A stretch of 64,000 nucleotides of DNA from JBOFOR01 sp051654865 (GCA_051654865.1 JBOFYV010000124.1:117504-181503); one strand, 5' to 3'. Shown: positions 1 to 9,604, numbered from the stretch's first letter. Program-made: numbers and translations. The notes: generated from the letters alone by a model not told the origin.

Positions 1-1077
1 TCTATATTAATAGACCAAGATACAAATAGAGTGTTATTTGAAAAAGAAGCAGATACCAAAAGACCCTTAGCAAGCTTAAGTAAGATGATGACTTTTTTAT
101 TAGCAATAGAAGCAATAGAAAATAAAGAAGTAAATGCTAATGATACAATTATTATTGATAAATCAATAGCTTCAGTAAGAGGGTCAAGCTATCACTTAAA
201 AGCAGGAGAGAAAGTACCTTTAATAGAGTTGATGAAGGGACTAATGATTGTATCTGGAAATGATGCGGCAGTTGCTATAGCTAGGCATGTAGGAAAAACG
301 GATAAGGATTTTGTAATTAGAATGAATAAAAAAGCTAAAGAGATAGGTATGAGTAATACTAATTTTGTTAATCCTAATGGATTACCTATCTATGATTTAA
401 GTCAACCTAAAAATCCTCCAAAAGAAAATATATCTACAGCAAGAGACATAGCTATTTTAGCAAAATATATGTTTGACAATTATGAAAAACAAGTAGTCAG
501 CATAACAGATATGTCGACGTATTCTTATCCAGAAAGAGGATTTTCAAAAAATAACACAAATGCGTTGCTTGGAATACTTCCTAATGTAGATGGAATAAAA
601 ACAGGATATACAGGTAATGCTGGATATTGTCTTGCTTTTTCTATGAAAATAGATAAAGATGATTTGAATGAAAAAGAGCATAGAATAATAGGTGTTGTAC
701 TGGGGACTAACCATAAAGACAAGAGATTATCTACGTCGCTTTCTTTATTAAAATTTGGGAAAGAGAACTTTGCCACTAAAAAAGTAATTGATCAAAATCA
801 ACTAATAGGTAAAAAATATATAAAAGGATTACCAGAACTAGAAGTTGTTTTAAGAGTAGATGAAGAGTTTTATACAATATTAGGCAAAGAAGAGAATTTA
901 AATTCTCAAATCACTTTTAAAGAAATAAGTTATCCTATAAAAAAAGGTGATGTCCTTGGTGTGATAAAATATTACACGAATAGTGGTGAAATTTTAGGCA
1001 GTGTAGATATAGTTAGTGATACTGATGTTGACAATGCATCTTTAAAAACAAAAATAAAAATGATATTTGCTGATTAA
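1..1077 (+). CDS. D-alanyl-D-alanine carboxypeptidase (PBP5/DacF family), 5' end cut by window
   Basis: Serine peptidase of the S11 family that trims the terminal D-Ala from peptidoglycan stem peptides outside the membrane. The reading frame is open from base 1, so the signal peptide and true start lie upstream; a GTG at 31 is only an internal codon. The three penicillin-binding motifs are visible in order: SLSK (SxxK, codons 25-28 of the visible frame), SGN, and KTG in DGIKTGYTG. A beta-rich C-terminal domain follows the catalytic domain, as in DacA/DacF. The family paralogue cannot be chosen without the N-terminus. No clear terminator separates it from the rpsB promoter. Confidence 0.9.
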   Translation, partial: SILIDQDTNRVLFEKEADTKRPLASLSKMMTFLLAIEAIENKEVNANDTIIIDKSIASVRGSSYHLKAGEKVPLIELMKGLMIVSGNDAAVAIARHVGKTDKDFVIRMNKKAKEIGMSNTNFVNPNGLPIYDLSQPKNPPKENISTARDIAILAKYMFDNYEKQVVSITDMSTYSYPERGFSKNNTNALLGILPNVDGIKTGYTGNAGYCLAFSMKIDKDDLNEKEHRIIGVVLGTNHKDKRLSTSLSLLKFGKENFATKKVIDQNQLIGKKYIKGLPELEVVLRVDEEFYTILGKEENLNSQITFKEISYPIKKGDVLGVIKYYTNSGEILGSVDIVSDTDVDNASLKTKIKMIFAD

Positions 1078-1139
1078 CAATATAGAAAAAAGTATATAAT
1101 TTAGATAAAAAAGGATAAAAATAAAACAAATAAAAGATA

Positions 1140-1168
1140 TTGTATTTTATAAATCGCTATGTTATACT
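1140..1168 (+). promoter_or_regulatory. Sigma-A-type promoter for rpsB
   Basis: TTGTAT at 1140-1145 and TATACT at 1163-1168, separated by 17 bp. It lies about 120 bp before rpsB, which leaves room for a structured leader RNA. Confidence 0.6.
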
Positions 1169-1203
1169 ACTAGAGGTGAAAAAATAAAACAATAAATCAC
1201 ACA

Positions 1204-1265
1204 CGATATAGGATCTTAAGTCGGTGCCCCATAGAGGTTGTCTTAGGAGTTGATTATATCGGAGG
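1204..1265 (+). promoter_or_regulatory. Structured 5' leader of rpsB, possible S2 autoregulatory element
   Basis: The untranslated leader folds on paper into nested helices: CGATATA (1204-1210) pairs with TATATCG (1255-1261), and CTTAAG (1215-1220) pairs with CTTAGG (1242-1247) using one G-U. The region between them is GC-richer than the surroundings. A decoy GGAGG at 1261-1265 abuts the outer stem; the working ribosome site is AAGGAGG at 1274-1280. Ribosomal protein operons often carry such autoregulatory leaders. I cannot match this one to a named family by eye. Confidence 0.4.
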
Positions 1266-1287
1266 TAAAAACCAAGGAGGTAGCAAT

Positions 1288-2007
1288 ATGTCAGTAATAT
1301 CAATGAAACAATTATTAGAAGCTGGTGTTCACTTCGGTCACCAAACTAGAAGATGGAACCCTAAAATGAGCCAATATATATTCACAGAAAGAAACGGAAT
1401 ATATATAATAGACTTACAAAAAACAGTTAAGAAAGCTGAAGAAGCTTACAAAGCTATGAAAGAAGTAGCTGAAACTGGAAAGCCAGTATTATTTGTAGGA
1501 ACTAAGAAGCAAGCTCAAGATGCTATAAAAGAAGAAGCTGAAAGATGTGGAATGTTCTACGTTAACGAAAGATGGTTAGGTGGAATGTTAACAAACCACA
1601 AAACTATACAAACAAGAATAAAGAAATTAAGAGATTTAGAAAAAATGGAAGCTGAAGGTGTATTCAACGTTCTTCCTAAGAAAGAAGTTATACAATTAAG
1701 AGCTGAAAAAGAAAAATTAGAAAAATACTTAAACGGTATAAAAGATATGCCTGAATTACCAGGAGCTATGTTCATAGTTGACCCAAGAAAAGAAAACATA
1801 GCTATACAAGAAGCTCACAGATTAGGTATACCTGTATTCGGTATAGTTGATACAAACTGTGATCCAGAAGAATTAGATTTTGCTATACCTGGTAACGATG
1901 ATGCTATAAGAGCTGTTAAATTAATAACTGCTGCTATGGCTAACGCTATAATAGAAGGTAGACAAGGTGCTGAAGAAGAAGTAGAAGCTTCAGAAGACCA
2001 ACAATAA
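1288..2007 (+). CDS. rpsB: 30S ribosomal protein S2
   Basis: Small-subunit ribosomal protein S2, 239 aa, close to the usual bacterial length. The N-terminus ([20 protein letters not shown]) and the signatures RWLGGMLTN and [13 protein letters not shown] are characteristic. The acidic tail is rich in Glu. An AAGGAGG site lies 7 nt before the ATG. tsf follows, as in most bacteria, but a strong hairpin terminator lies between them, so tsf expression depends on read-through or its own promoter. Confidence 0.99.
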   Translation: MSVISMKQLLEAGVHFGHQTRRWNPKMSQYIFTERNGIYIIDLQKTVKKAEEAYKAMKEVAETGKPVLFVGTKKQAQDAIKEEAERCGMFYVNERWLGGMLTNHKTIQTRIKKLRDLEKMEAEGVFNVLPKKEVIQLRAEKEKLEKYLNGIKDMPELPGAMFIVDPRKENIAIQEAHRLGIPVFGIVDTNCDPEELDFAIPGNDDAIRAVKLITAAMANAIIEGRQGAEEEVEASEDQQ

Positions 2008-2027
2008 TCTGTAAAAGATAACAACTG

Positions 2028-2057
2028 AATGGTAAGGGTCTCCCTTACCATTATTTT
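2028..2057 (+). terminator. Terminator after rpsB
   Basis: Perfect 11-bp stem (2028-2038 with 2042-2052), 3-nt loop, followed by ATTTTTA. It may attenuate transcription into tsf. Confidence 0.8.
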
Positions 2058-2097
2058 TAAATAAAGATACGTATACATATTATAGGAGGTAACCACA

Positions 2098-3006
2098 ATG
2101 GCTATAACTGCACAAATGGTTAAGGAATTAAGAGAATCAACAGGCGCTGGAATGATGGACTGTAAAAAAGCTTTACAAGAAGCTGAAGGAAACATGGAAA
2201 GAGCTGTAGACATATTAAGAGAAAAAGGATTATCTAAAGCTGCTAAGAAATCTGATAGAATAGCTGCTGAAGGGTTAGTTTCAATAGAAATGAACGCTGA
2301 TAACACAGTTGCTGCTGTAGTTGAAGTAAACTCAGAAACTGATTTCGTTGCTAAGAACGAAGATTTCAAAACTTTCGTTAAGGATGCTGCTACAATGGCA
2401 TTAGCTACTGAAAAGGAAGATGTTGAAGGATTATTAGCTGAAACTCATGCTGAAGGAATAGCTTTATCTGAAGTATTAAACAACAGAATAGCTAAAATAG
2501 GAGAAAAGTTAGACTTAAGAAGATTTGTTAAAGTATCTACTGACGGACAAGTTGCTGGATATATCCACGGTGGAGGAAAAATAGGTGTTTTAGTTGAAAT
2601 GAAAACTGCTGCTAGAGATGCAGAAGTTATAGCTATGGGAAGAGATATAGCAATGCAAGTTGCAGCTATGAATCCTAAGTACGTTTCAAGAAATGATGTT
2701 GATCAAGAGTACGTAGCTCACGAAACAGAAATATTAACTCAACAAGCTTTAAATGAAGGAAAGCCAGCTAATATAGTTGAAAAAATGATAAAAGGAAGAC
2801 TTGAAAAGCAATTAAAAGAAGTTTGTTTATTAGAGCAACCTTTCGTTAAAAACCCTGACTTAACTATAAAGCAATTAGTTGCAGAAACTGCTAAAAAAGT
2901 AGGAACTGAAATAGAAGTTGTTAGAGTTGTAAGATTCGAAGTTGGAGAAGGTATAGAAAAGAAAGAAGAAAACTTTGCAGAAGAAGTTGCTAAGCAACTT
3001 AAGTAA
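2098..3006 (+). CDS. tsf: Elongation factor Ts
   Basis: Guanine-nucleotide exchange factor for EF-Tu, 302 aa. The N-terminal UBA-like domain contains the classic TGAGMMDCKKAL motif near residues 15-26, and the core contains NSETDFVAKN near residues 79-88. The start is ATG at 2098 behind AGGAGGT. The gene sits between rpsB and pyrH, the standard order, and is followed by its own palindromic terminator. Codon choice here, as in rpsB, looks more biased than in neighbouring genes, as expected for a highly expressed gene. Confidence 0.99.
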   Translation: MAITAQMVKELRESTGAGMMDCKKALQEAEGNMERAVDILREKGLSKAAKKSDRIAAEGLVSIEMNADNTVAAVVEVNSETDFVAKNEDFKTFVKDAATMALATEKEDVEGLLAETHAEGIALSEVLNNRIAKIGEKLDLRRFVKVSTDGQVAGYIHGGGKIGVLVEMKTAARDAEVIAMGRDIAMQVAAMNPKYVSRNDVDQEYVAHETEILTQQALNEGKPANIVEKMIKGRLEKQLKEVCLLEQPFVKNPDLTIKQLVAETAKKVGTEIEVVRVVRFEVGEGIEKKEENFAEEVAKQLK

Positions 3007-3013
3007 TTGGAAA

Positions 3014-3041
3014 AGAGAACACTTAAGTGTTCTCTTTTTTT
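3014..3041 (+). terminator. Terminator after tsf
   Basis: Palindrome AGAGAACACTT/AAGTGTTCTCT (3014-3035) running into a T tract. Confidence 0.85.
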
Positions 3042-3090
3042 AAAAAATATATAAATCACATATTTAGTATTAACAGGAGGGTTTCTTATT

Positions 3091-3795
3091 ATGGAAAAAC
3101 CAATGTACGAAAGAGTGCTACTAAAACTTAGTGGTGAAGCACTATCAGGAGATAAAGGTTTCGGTATAAACAACGATGTTGTTAACGAAATAGCTGTTGC
3201 TATAAAGAAAATACAAGAGGTTGGTGTAGAAGTATCTGTTGTAGTAGGTGGAGGTAACTTCTGGAGAGGTAGAACATCTGAGGGAATGGATAGAACTACA
3301 GCTGACTATATAGGTATGCTTGCAACTGTAATGAACTCATTAGCGTTACAAGATGCTCTTGAAAACATAGATGTTCAAACTAGAGTTCAAACTGCTATAG
3401 AAATGAAGCAAATGGCAGAGCCTTATATAAGAAGAAAAGCAGTAAGACATTTAGAAAAGAACAGAGTTGTAATATTTGGTGCAGGAACAGGAAATCCTTA
3501 CTTCTCAACTGATACAGCAGCTGCACTACGTGCTGCTGAAATGGAAGCAGAAGTAATATTACTTGCTAAAAATGTTGATGCTGTATATGATAAAGACCCA
3601 AAAGTACATGCAGATGCAGTTAAATTTGAGGAATTAACTTACTTAGATGTTCTTCAAAAAGAATTAAAAGTAATGGACTCAACTGCAACATCTTTATGTA
3701 TGGATAACAGAATACCAATAAAGGTGTTTGAACTTTCAACAGAGAATATAATAAGAGCAGTAATGGGCGAAAAAATAGGAACTACAGTTAAATAA
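3091..3795 (+). CDS. pyrH: UMP kinase
   Basis: Phosphorylates UMP to UDP with ATP in pyrimidine nucleotide synthesis; bacterial hexameric amino-acid-kinase-fold enzyme, 234 aa. Motifs seen: LLKLSGEAL at the N-terminus, [10 protein letters not shown] (phosphate loop), the UMP-binding region around [19 protein letters not shown], and the kinase-family [11 protein letters not shown] at 3091 follows AGGAGGG. frr starts 32 bp downstream, so the two are probably co-transcribed. Confidence 0.98.
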   Translation: MEKPMYERVLLKLSGEALSGDKGFGINNDVVNEIAVAIKKIQEVGVEVSVVVGGGNFWRGRTSEGMDRTTADYIGMLATVMNSLALQDALENIDVQTRVQTAIEMKQMAEPYIRRKAVRHLEKNRVVIFGAGTGNPYFSTDTAAALRAAEMEAEVILLAKNVDAVYDKDPKVHADAVKFEELTYLDVLQKELKVMDSTATSLCMDNRIPIKVFELSTENIIRAVMGEKIGTTVK

Positions 3796-3827
3796 TTTAT
3801 ATTAGATAAAATAGGAGGGTAAATACT

Positions 3828-4385
3828 ATGAAATTAGAATTACATAAGCAATTAGAGGCTAAAATGACTAAAACTATAGAAGCTTTAAAATATGATTATA
3901 CTTCAATAAGAACAGGTAGAGCTAACCCACAAATGTTAGACAAAATAAGAGTTGATTACTATGGAACTCCAACACCAGTAAACCAAATGGCAGCAGTATC
4001 TGTTCCAGAACCAAGAACTATAATGATAACTCCATGGGATAAAACTTCTATGGCTGAAATAGAAAAAGCGATAAGAAATTCTGATTTAGGATTAAACCCA
4101 TCTAATGATGGAAATGTAATAAGATTAGCTATACCAGCGTTAACAGAAGAAACTAGAAGAGATTTAGCTAAGAAAGCTCACAAAGTTGCAGAAGAATTTA
4201 AAGTTAGAATAAGAAATGAAAGAAGAGACGCTAACGATGATTTAAAGAAAATGGAAAAGAATGGTGAGTTAACTGAAGATGAATTAAAGAAGGCACAAGA
4301 CGAAGTTCAAAAGATAACTGATAAATTCATCAAAGAAATAGATGTAGTAGCAGCTGGTAAAGAAAAGGATATAATGGAGGTATAA
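3828..4385 (+). CDS. frr: Ribosome recycling factor
   Basis: Splits post-termination ribosomes together with EF-G. The 185-aa length is exactly typical. Recognisable features are the SIRTGRANP motif near residues 26-34, the conserved YYGTPTPVNQ stretch, and the long C-terminal helix of the helical bundle with RRDANDDLKKMEK. The start follows AGGAGGGT. A small orphan gene begins 2 nt after the stop and shares its ribosome site with the frr 3' end. Confidence 0.99.
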   Translation: MKLELHKQLEAKMTKTIEALKYDYTSIRTGRANPQMLDKIRVDYYGTPTPVNQMAAVSVPEPRTIMITPWDKTSMAEIEKAIRNSDLGLNPSNDGNVIRLAIPALTEETRRDLAKKAHKVAEEFKVRIRNERRDANDDLKKMEKNGELTEDELKKAQDEVQKITDKFIKEIDVVAAGKEKDIMEV

Positions 4386-4387
4386 TA

Positions 4388-4591
4388 TTGGATAAATATT
4401 ATAACCTTTTGGGCCTTCATGTAAAAGACGTAGAACAGTTTTTTGAAGAAAAGAATATCAAGTACACTGTAAAAACTATAAAAGGTAAAAAAGACCAAGA
4501 TAAGTTACTTATACCGAAAGTTATAAAAATTTCGGAAAAAGAAAACAGTGTAGAGCTATTAATCACATATTTTTCTGACTCCTTAAAATAG
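4388..4591 (+). CDS. Small hypothetical protein (67 aa) between frr and uppS
   Basis: I do not recognise the family. The start is TTG at 4388, 7 nt after GGAGG (4376-4380) lying at the very end of frr, which argues for translational coupling. The product is soluble and charged with no signal peptide or membrane segment. It reads as mixed alpha/beta, with a Lys-rich centre (KTIKGKKDQDK) and a short beta-like C-terminus (VELLITYF). The short intergenic gap after it (30 bp) suggests co-transcription with uppS. Confidence 0.7.
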   Translation: MDKYYNLLGLHVKDVEQFFEEKNIKYTVKTIKGKKDQDKLLIPKVIKISEKENSVELLITYFSDSLK

Positions 4592-4621
4592 GGGTCAGAA
4601 ATTATATTGGAGGCATAATAT

Positions 4622-5344
4622 ATGAAATATGATATAGATTTAAGCAAAGTACCTAACCATATAGCCATAATAATGGATGGGAATGGTCGATGGGCAAAGT
4701 CTAGATTTCTTCCAAGAACAGCTGGACATAAAGCAGGGGTTGAAACTATAAGAAAAGTTCTTACAGAATGTAAAAAATTAGGTGTACAAAATGTTACATT
4801 ATACGCATTTTCAACTGAAAATTGGAAGAGACCAAAACTAGAAGTTGATACACTTATGAACTTATTATCATCTTACTTAAAAAATGAAATTAAAGAATTA
4901 CATAAAAATAATGTAAAAGTAAGGACTATAGGAGATATATCTCAATTACCCGAAAATTGTAGAAAAGAAATAGATAGGGCTTATGAATTAACTAAATTTA
5001 ATACGGGTGTTAGTTTAAACTTAGCACTTAATTACGGAGCTAGATATGATATAAAAAATGCTATAATAGATATAGTAAAAGACGCAAAATGTGGTAAACT
5101 AGATGTAGACGACATAAAAGAAGACACTATAAAAAACTATTTAAGCACAAAGTCTATTCCAGACCCAGATTTAATAATAAGAACTAGTGGAGAAGAGAGA
5201 TTAAGCAATTTCCTAATGTGGGAAGCTGCCTACTCTGAATTCTATTTTACGGATATACATTGGCCTGATTTTAATGAAGAAGAATTACAAAAGGCTATAT
5301 ATACATATCAAAGTAGAGATAGAAGGTTTGGAGGGCTTAAGTAA
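4622..5344 (+). CDS. uppS: Isoprenyl transferase (undecaprenyl diphosphate synthase)
   Basis: Cis-prenyltransferase that condenses isopentenyl diphosphate units to make the C55 lipid carrier for cell wall synthesis; 240 aa, usual size. The catalytic Asp is D19 in HIAIIMDGNGRWAKSR. The conserved ENWKRP and the C-terminal RTSGEERLSNFL motif, ending in the paired Tyr/Arg region YQSRDRRFGG, are present. ATG at 4622 follows TTGGAGG. cdsA follows 11 bp downstream. Confidence 0.98.
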   Translation: MKYDIDLSKVPNHIAIIMDGNGRWAKSRFLPRTAGHKAGVETIRKVLTECKKLGVQNVTLYAFSTENWKRPKLEVDTLMNLLSSYLKNEIKELHKNNVKVRTIGDISQLPENCRKEIDRAYELTKFNTGVSLNLALNYGARYDIKNAIIDIVKDAKCGKLDVDDIKEDTIKNYLSTKSIPDPDLIIRTSGEERLSNFLMWEAAYSEFYFTDIHWPDFNEEELQKAIYTYQSRDRRFGGLK

Positions 5345-5355
5345 GGAGAAAAAAT

Positions 5356-6135
5356 ATGCTTACAAGAATTATTGCTGCATTAGCCTTAATACCATTATTT
5401 ATATTTATTGTAATTGGTGGATTACCATTATATATAGCAGAATTTATAATTATTGCAATGGCCTTAAATGAATTCTATAAGGCATTTAATGAAAAGGATA
5501 TTAATCCTTTATTTAATATAGGATATATATTTGCTGCATACTTAGCATTAAAAAATATTTTAAATTTAAATGTAGAATATACATATGTTATAGTTTTTGT
5601 ATTATTTATATGTTCAATTACATATTTACTTAGAGTAAAAAATGATGTAATAGATATTGCCATTACATTTTTCGGAATTGTATATGTTGCGATGTTTTTA
5701 GATTTTATTGTATTAACTATAAATCACTTTGATAAAGGTGAAGTATACGTATGGCTAATTTTTATCATTGCATTTTTAACAGATACTTGTGCATACTTTG
5801 CAGGGTATCTATTTGGAAAACACAAGCTAATACCTAAGGTTAGCCCTAAAAAAACTATCGAAGGAAGTATTGGTGGGATATTAGGAAGTACATTAGGGTG
5901 TTTTTTACTAGGATACATATTTAATTTAGACTTAACAGCTATGATATTAATAGGAAGCTTAGGAAGTGTAGTAGCACAATTTGGAGACCTATTTGCATCA
6001 TCAATAAAAAGGTATGTAGGTATAAAAGATTATGGAAAATTAATACCAGGACATGGTGGTATATTAGATAGATTTGATAGTGTAATATTAGTAGCACCAT
6101 TTGTATATTATACAATTAGCCTATTTATTAAGTAG
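5356..6135 (+). CDS. cdsA: Phosphatidate cytidylyltransferase
   Basis: Makes CDP-diacylglycerol from phosphatidate and CTP, the branch point to phosphatidylglycerol and cardiolipin. 259 aa, with about seven hydrophobic segments, so integral to the membrane. The CDP-diglyceride synthetase signature is complete near the C-terminus (SIKRYVGIKDYG followed by PGHGGILDR), and SPKKTIEGSIGG precedes it. ATG at 5356 follows AAGGAG. It closes the uppS transcription unit. Confidence 0.97.
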   Translation: MLTRIIAALALIPLFIFIVIGGLPLYIAEFIIIAMALNEFYKAFNEKDINPLFNIGYIFAAYLALKNILNLNVEYTYVIVFVLFICSITYLLRVKNDVIDIAITFFGIVYVAMFLDFIVLTINHFDKGEVYVWLIFIIAFLTDTCAYFAGYLFGKHKLIPKVSPKKTIEGSIGGILGSTLGCFLLGYIFNLDLTAMILIGSLGSVVAQFGDLFASSIKRYVGIKDYGKLIPGHGGILDRFDSVILVAPFVYYTISLFIK

Positions 6136-6163
6136 CTTCAGTTATTTCGACTGAAGCTTTAGC
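6134..6163 (+). terminator. Hairpin after cdsA
   Basis: AGCTTCAG (6134-6141) pairs with CTGAAGCT (6151-6158) around a 9-nt loop. The U tract is weak, so termination may be partial. Confidence 0.5.
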
Positions 6164-6228
6164 TGTTTAAGGATAGAATTAAATAAAAACGAATTTTATT
6201 TAATATTGATTAAAAAAATATACAATAG

Positions 6229-6237
6229 TGCTATAAT
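6229..6237 (+). promoter_or_regulatory. Extended -10 promoter before dxr
   Basis: TGcTATAAT at 6229-6237 is an extended -10 element; TTGATT at 6206-6211 is a badly spaced -35 (20 bp). It would make dxr-rseP-ispG a separate transcript. Confidence 0.5.
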
Positions 6238-6274
6238 AATATAATGAGAATATTATAAAGAGAAAGGGTAACTT

Positions 6275-7432
6275 ATGAAAAGAATATCAATATTAGGATC
6301 AACAGGATCTATTGGGAAACAGACACTAGATGTAGTAAGACAACATAAAGATAAATTTGAAGTGATTGCTATATCAGCAAATAGTAGCGTAGATTTATTA
6401 TTAGAACAAATAAAAGAGTTTAGGCCTAAGTATGTAGCAGTATACAATGAATTAAGTGCTCAAAAACTAAAATCTATGATACCAAATGATATAAATATAG
6501 AAGTTTTAAGTGGTATGGAAGGATTAAAGGTAATATCTTCATTAGATGAAATAGATGTGTTATTAACAGCGATAGTAGGTATGATCGGATTAGTACCTAC
6601 ACTAGAGGCGATAAAAAATGGTAAAGATATAGCACTAGCTAATAAAGAAACATTAGTCTGTGCTGGAAGTTTAGTAATGAATGAAGCTAAGAAAAGAAAT
6701 GTTAGTATACTACCAGTAGATAGTGAACATAGTGCTATTTTTCAATGTCTAAATGGAGAAAAAACTAAAGAAATAGAAAAAATAATATTAACTGCTTCAG
6801 GAGGACCATTTAGGGGAAAGAATAAAAATGAGTTAGTGAATGTAACGAAAAATCAAGCTTTAAAACATCCAAATTGGTCAATGGGAAGAAAAATAAGTAT
6901 AGATTCATCTACATTAATGAATAAAGGGTTAGAAGTAATTGAAGCGAAATGGTTATTTGATGTAAATTACGATCAGATAGATGTAGTGGTTCATCCTCAA
7001 AGTATAATACATTCGATGGTTCAGTTTATAGATAGTTCTGTTATAGCGCAATTAGGATGTCCGGATATGAGATTACCTATTCAGTATGCACTATCTTATC
7101 CTGATAGAATAAAATGTGATTTTGAAAGACTGGATTTAGCTAAAATTGCAACACTTACATTTGAAGAACCTGATATGGAAACATTCCCATGTTTAAAATT
7201 AGCATATGAAACATTAAAGATGGGAGGAACATATTCAGCAGTATTAAATAGTGCTAATGAAGTTTTAGTAAATGAATTTTTAGAGGATAAAATTGGATTT
7301 TATGACATACCATATTACATAGAGAAAACTTTAGAAGCTCATAACAGCATAAGTGAACCGACATTAGAAGAAATATTAGAAATAGATAGATGGACTAGAG
7401 AGTTTGTTTCTAACAATATACAAAATATTTAG
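6275..7432 (+). CDS. dxr: 1-deoxy-D-xylulose 5-phosphate reductoisomerase
   Basis: Second enzyme of the MEP isoprenoid pathway; converts DXP to 2-C-methyl-D-erythritol 4-phosphate with NADPH. 385 aa, usual length. The NADPH-binding [10 protein letters not shown] is at residues 7-16. The metal and substrate site VDSEHSA and the flexible-loop region [16 protein letters not shown] are present. The downstream rseP and ispG genes are the common clostridial arrangement, and ispG acts later in the same pathway. Confidence 0.98.
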   Translation: MKRISILGSTGSIGKQTLDVVRQHKDKFEVIAISANSSVDLLLEQIKEFRPKYVAVYNELSAQKLKSMIPNDINIEVLSGMEGLKVISSLDEIDVLLTAIVGMIGLVPTLEAIKNGKDIALANKETLVCAGSLVMNEAKKRNVSILPVDSEHSAIFQCLNGEKTKEIEKIILTASGGPFRGKNKNELVNVTKNQALKHPNWSMGRKISIDSSTLMNKGLEVIEAKWLFDVNYDQIDVVVHPQSIIHSMVQFIDSSVIAQLGCPDMRLPIQYALSYPDRIKCDFERLDLAKIATLTFEEPDMETFPCLKLAYETLKMGGTYSAVLNSANEVLVNEFLEDKIGFYDIPYYIEKTLEAHNSISEPTLEEILEIDRWTREFVSNNIQNI

Positions 7433-7466
7433 TATATGAATTTATTGAGGAAGGTGTTAAATTAGA

Positions 7467-8474
7467 ATGACAATAATAGCAGCTATAATACTATTTGGAA
7501 TAATAGTATTTATACATGAGTTAGGGCATTTCTTACTTGCAAAAAGAGCAGGGATTAGAATTCATGAATTTGCAGTAGGAATGGGTCCAAAATTATTTGC
7601 AACAAAAAAAGGAGATACATTATATTCTCTTAGATTGCTTCCAATAGGAGGATATTGTGCTATGGAAGGCGAAGATGGAGAATCAAATGACCCAAAATCT
7701 TTTGGAAGAAAGAGTATACTACAAAGGGCTAGTGTTCTTTTTGCAGGACCGTTTTTTAATATAGTTTTTGCAGTAGTTTTATTAATACCTGTGTTTATTT
7801 ATATGGGATCACCAAGTACGATACTAGGTCAAATTATACCTAATAGTCCTGCACAATCAGTTGGATTAAAGGTAGAAGATAAAATTATAGACATAAATGG
7901 AAATAAAATAAACAGTTGGGAAGATGTAATAACATCATTACATAGCTCTAAAGGAGAAGAAGTAAAAATTACTGTTGATAGAGATAAAGAGACGAAAGTA
8001 TTTAAAGTAACACCAGAAAAGAATGAACAAGGTAATTATGTAATAGGTATTGCATATAAGCCAAATAAAAACTTCTTTACAGCAATAGGAAGTGCGTTCA
8101 CTACTACAGTAGATATGACTAAACAAATGATTCAATTCTTTGGTCAATTATTTACAGGGACTGTTCCAGGAGGGGTAGAAAATGCTGTAACAGGACCTGT
8201 AGGAGTTATTAGCATAGTATCAGATCAAGCGAGTAAAGGAATATTTAATTTAATGTATATAGGTGCTGTAATCAGTTTAAACTTAGGTATATTAAATTTA
8301 CTACCTATACCAGCACTAGATGGTGGAAGGCTAGTTATGTTAGCTATAGAAGGTATTAGAGGTGGTAAAAAATTAGATCCTAATAAAGAAGCTGCAATTC
8401 ATATGGTAGGATTTGCATTACTTATGGGATTTATGGTATTCATAACATACAAAGATATAGTTAGATTATTCTAG
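7467..8474 (+). CDS. rseP: RIP metalloprotease RseP / site-2 protease
   Basis: Zinc intramembrane protease that cleaves membrane-spanning anti-sigma factors and signal peptide remnants. 335 aa. The HExxH zinc motif (HELGH) starts at residue 17 inside the first membrane helix. A single PDZ domain occupies roughly residues 110-190 (GLKVEDKIIDINGNKI). The second metal motif NLLPIPALDGGR lies near the C-terminus. ATG at 7467 is preceded by GAGGAAGGTG at a rather long spacing. It sits between dxr and ispG. Confidence 0.96.
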   Translation: MTIIAAIILFGIIVFIHELGHFLLAKRAGIRIHEFAVGMGPKLFATKKGDTLYSLRLLPIGGYCAMEGEDGESNDPKSFGRKSILQRASVLFAGPFFNIVFAVVLLIPVFIYMGSPSTILGQIIPNSPAQSVGLKVEDKIIDINGNKINSWEDVITSLHSSKGEEVKITVDRDKETKVFKVTPEKNEQGNYVIGIAYKPNKNFFTAIGSAFTTTVDMTKQMIQFFGQLFTGTVPGGVENAVTGPVGVISIVSDQASKGIFNLMYIGAVISLNLGILNLLPIPALDGGRLVMLAIEGIRGGKKLDPNKEAAIHMVGFALLMGFMVFITYKDIVRLF

Positions 8475-8505
8475 AAGGAGACACTTGCTTAAAAGGAGGA
8501 CATAA

Positions 8506-9561
8506 ATGAGTTACATAAGAAGAAAATGTAGAGAGGTTAGTGTAGGTGATATAAAAATAGGAGGAAACAATCCTATAAGTATACAATCTATGACTAATAC
8601 TGATACAAGAGATGTAAATGCAACTATAGAACAAATTAAGTCATTAGAATTAGTAGGTTGTGATGTTGTTCGTATTGCAGTTCCAGATATGGAAGCTGCT
8701 AAAAATATAGGCAAGATTAAATCAAAAGTAAATATACCTGTAATAGCAGATATACATTTTGACTATAGATTAGCTCTAGAAGCTATTGAACAAGGTGTAG
8801 ATGGAGTTAGAATAAATCCAGGTAATATAGGTAGTATAGATAAAGTAAAAATGGTTGTAGAAAAGTGTAAAGAAAAAGATTTAAAAATTAGAATAGGCGT
8901 AAATGGAGGGTCTCTTGAAAAAGAGCTTCTTGAAAAATACGGTAGTGCAACAGCACAGGCATTAGTAGAAAGTGCATTAGGTCATATTAAAATTCTTGAA
9001 GATTTAGACTTTTATAATATAGTAATTTCTCTTAAATCATCAGATATATACAAAACTATAGACGCATATGAGCTAATATCTAAAAAGGTTGATTACCCAC
9101 TACATATAGGAATAACGGAATCAGGCAGTGTTAAAAAAGGAACGATAAAATCATCTATTGGAGTAGGAGCACTTTTACTAAAAGGTATAGGAGATACAAT
9201 TAGAATATCATTAACAGGAGATCCATGTGAAGAAGTCGTAGTAGGAAAAGAAATACTTAGAAGTTTAGACTTATTAAACGATAGGATTAAAGTTGTATCT
9301 TGCCCTACTTGTGGAAGATGCAATATAGACTTAATTAGTGTAGTAAATGAAGTAGAAGAAAAAATAAATCACCTAGATAAAGATATAACTGTAGCTATAA
9401 TGGGATGTGCAGTAAATGGACCTGGAGAAGCCAGAGAAGCAGATATAGGTATTGCTGGAGGTAAAGGAGAAGGTCTTTTATTTAAAAAAGGTGAGATAAT
9501 TAGAAAAATCAAAGGAAATGACCTTGTAAAAGAATTATTAGAAGAAATAGATAAATATTAA
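8506..9561 (+). CDS. ispG: 4-hydroxy-3-methylbut-2-en-1-yl diphosphate synthase (IspG)
   Basis: [4Fe-4S] enzyme that converts MEcPP to HMBPP, the penultimate MEP pathway step. 351 aa, the short bacterial form. The TIM-barrel part carries QSMTNTDTRDV and IPVIADIHFDYRLA. The C-terminal iron-sulfur domain carries the cluster ligands in CPTCGRCN and the family motif MGCAVNGPGEA. ATG at 8506 follows AAAAGGAGG. It ends the operon, with a strong terminator directly after it. Confidence 0.98.
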   Translation: MSYIRRKCREVSVGDIKIGGNNPISIQSMTNTDTRDVNATIEQIKSLELVGCDVVRIAVPDMEAAKNIGKIKSKVNIPVIADIHFDYRLALEAIEQGVDGVRINPGNIGSIDKVKMVVEKCKEKDLKIRIGVNGGSLEKELLEKYGSATAQALVESALGHIKILEDLDFYNIVISLKSSDIYKTIDAYELISKKVDYPLHIGITESGSVKKGTIKSSIGVGALLLKGIGDTIRISLTGDPCEEVVVGKEILRSLDLLNDRIKVVSCPTCGRCNIDLISVVNEVEEKINHLDKDITVAIMGCAVNGPGEAREADIGIAGGKGEGLLFKKGEIIRKIKGNDLVKELLEEIDKY

Positions 9562-9568
9562 AATTATA

Positions 9569-9604
9569 AAAGTACCGATTACACAAAGTGTATCGGTACT
9601 TTTG
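9569..9604 (+). terminator. Terminator after ispG
   Basis: AAGTACCGAT-ACAC pairs with GTGTATCGGTACTT with one bulged T, then TTTTGTG. Confidence 0.8.

Noticed and set aside
1815..2369. Minus-strand open frame across the rpsB-tsf junction
   Set aside because: Both sense genes are certain, and the antisense frame has Ser/Ala-rich shadow composition and covers the rpsB terminator.
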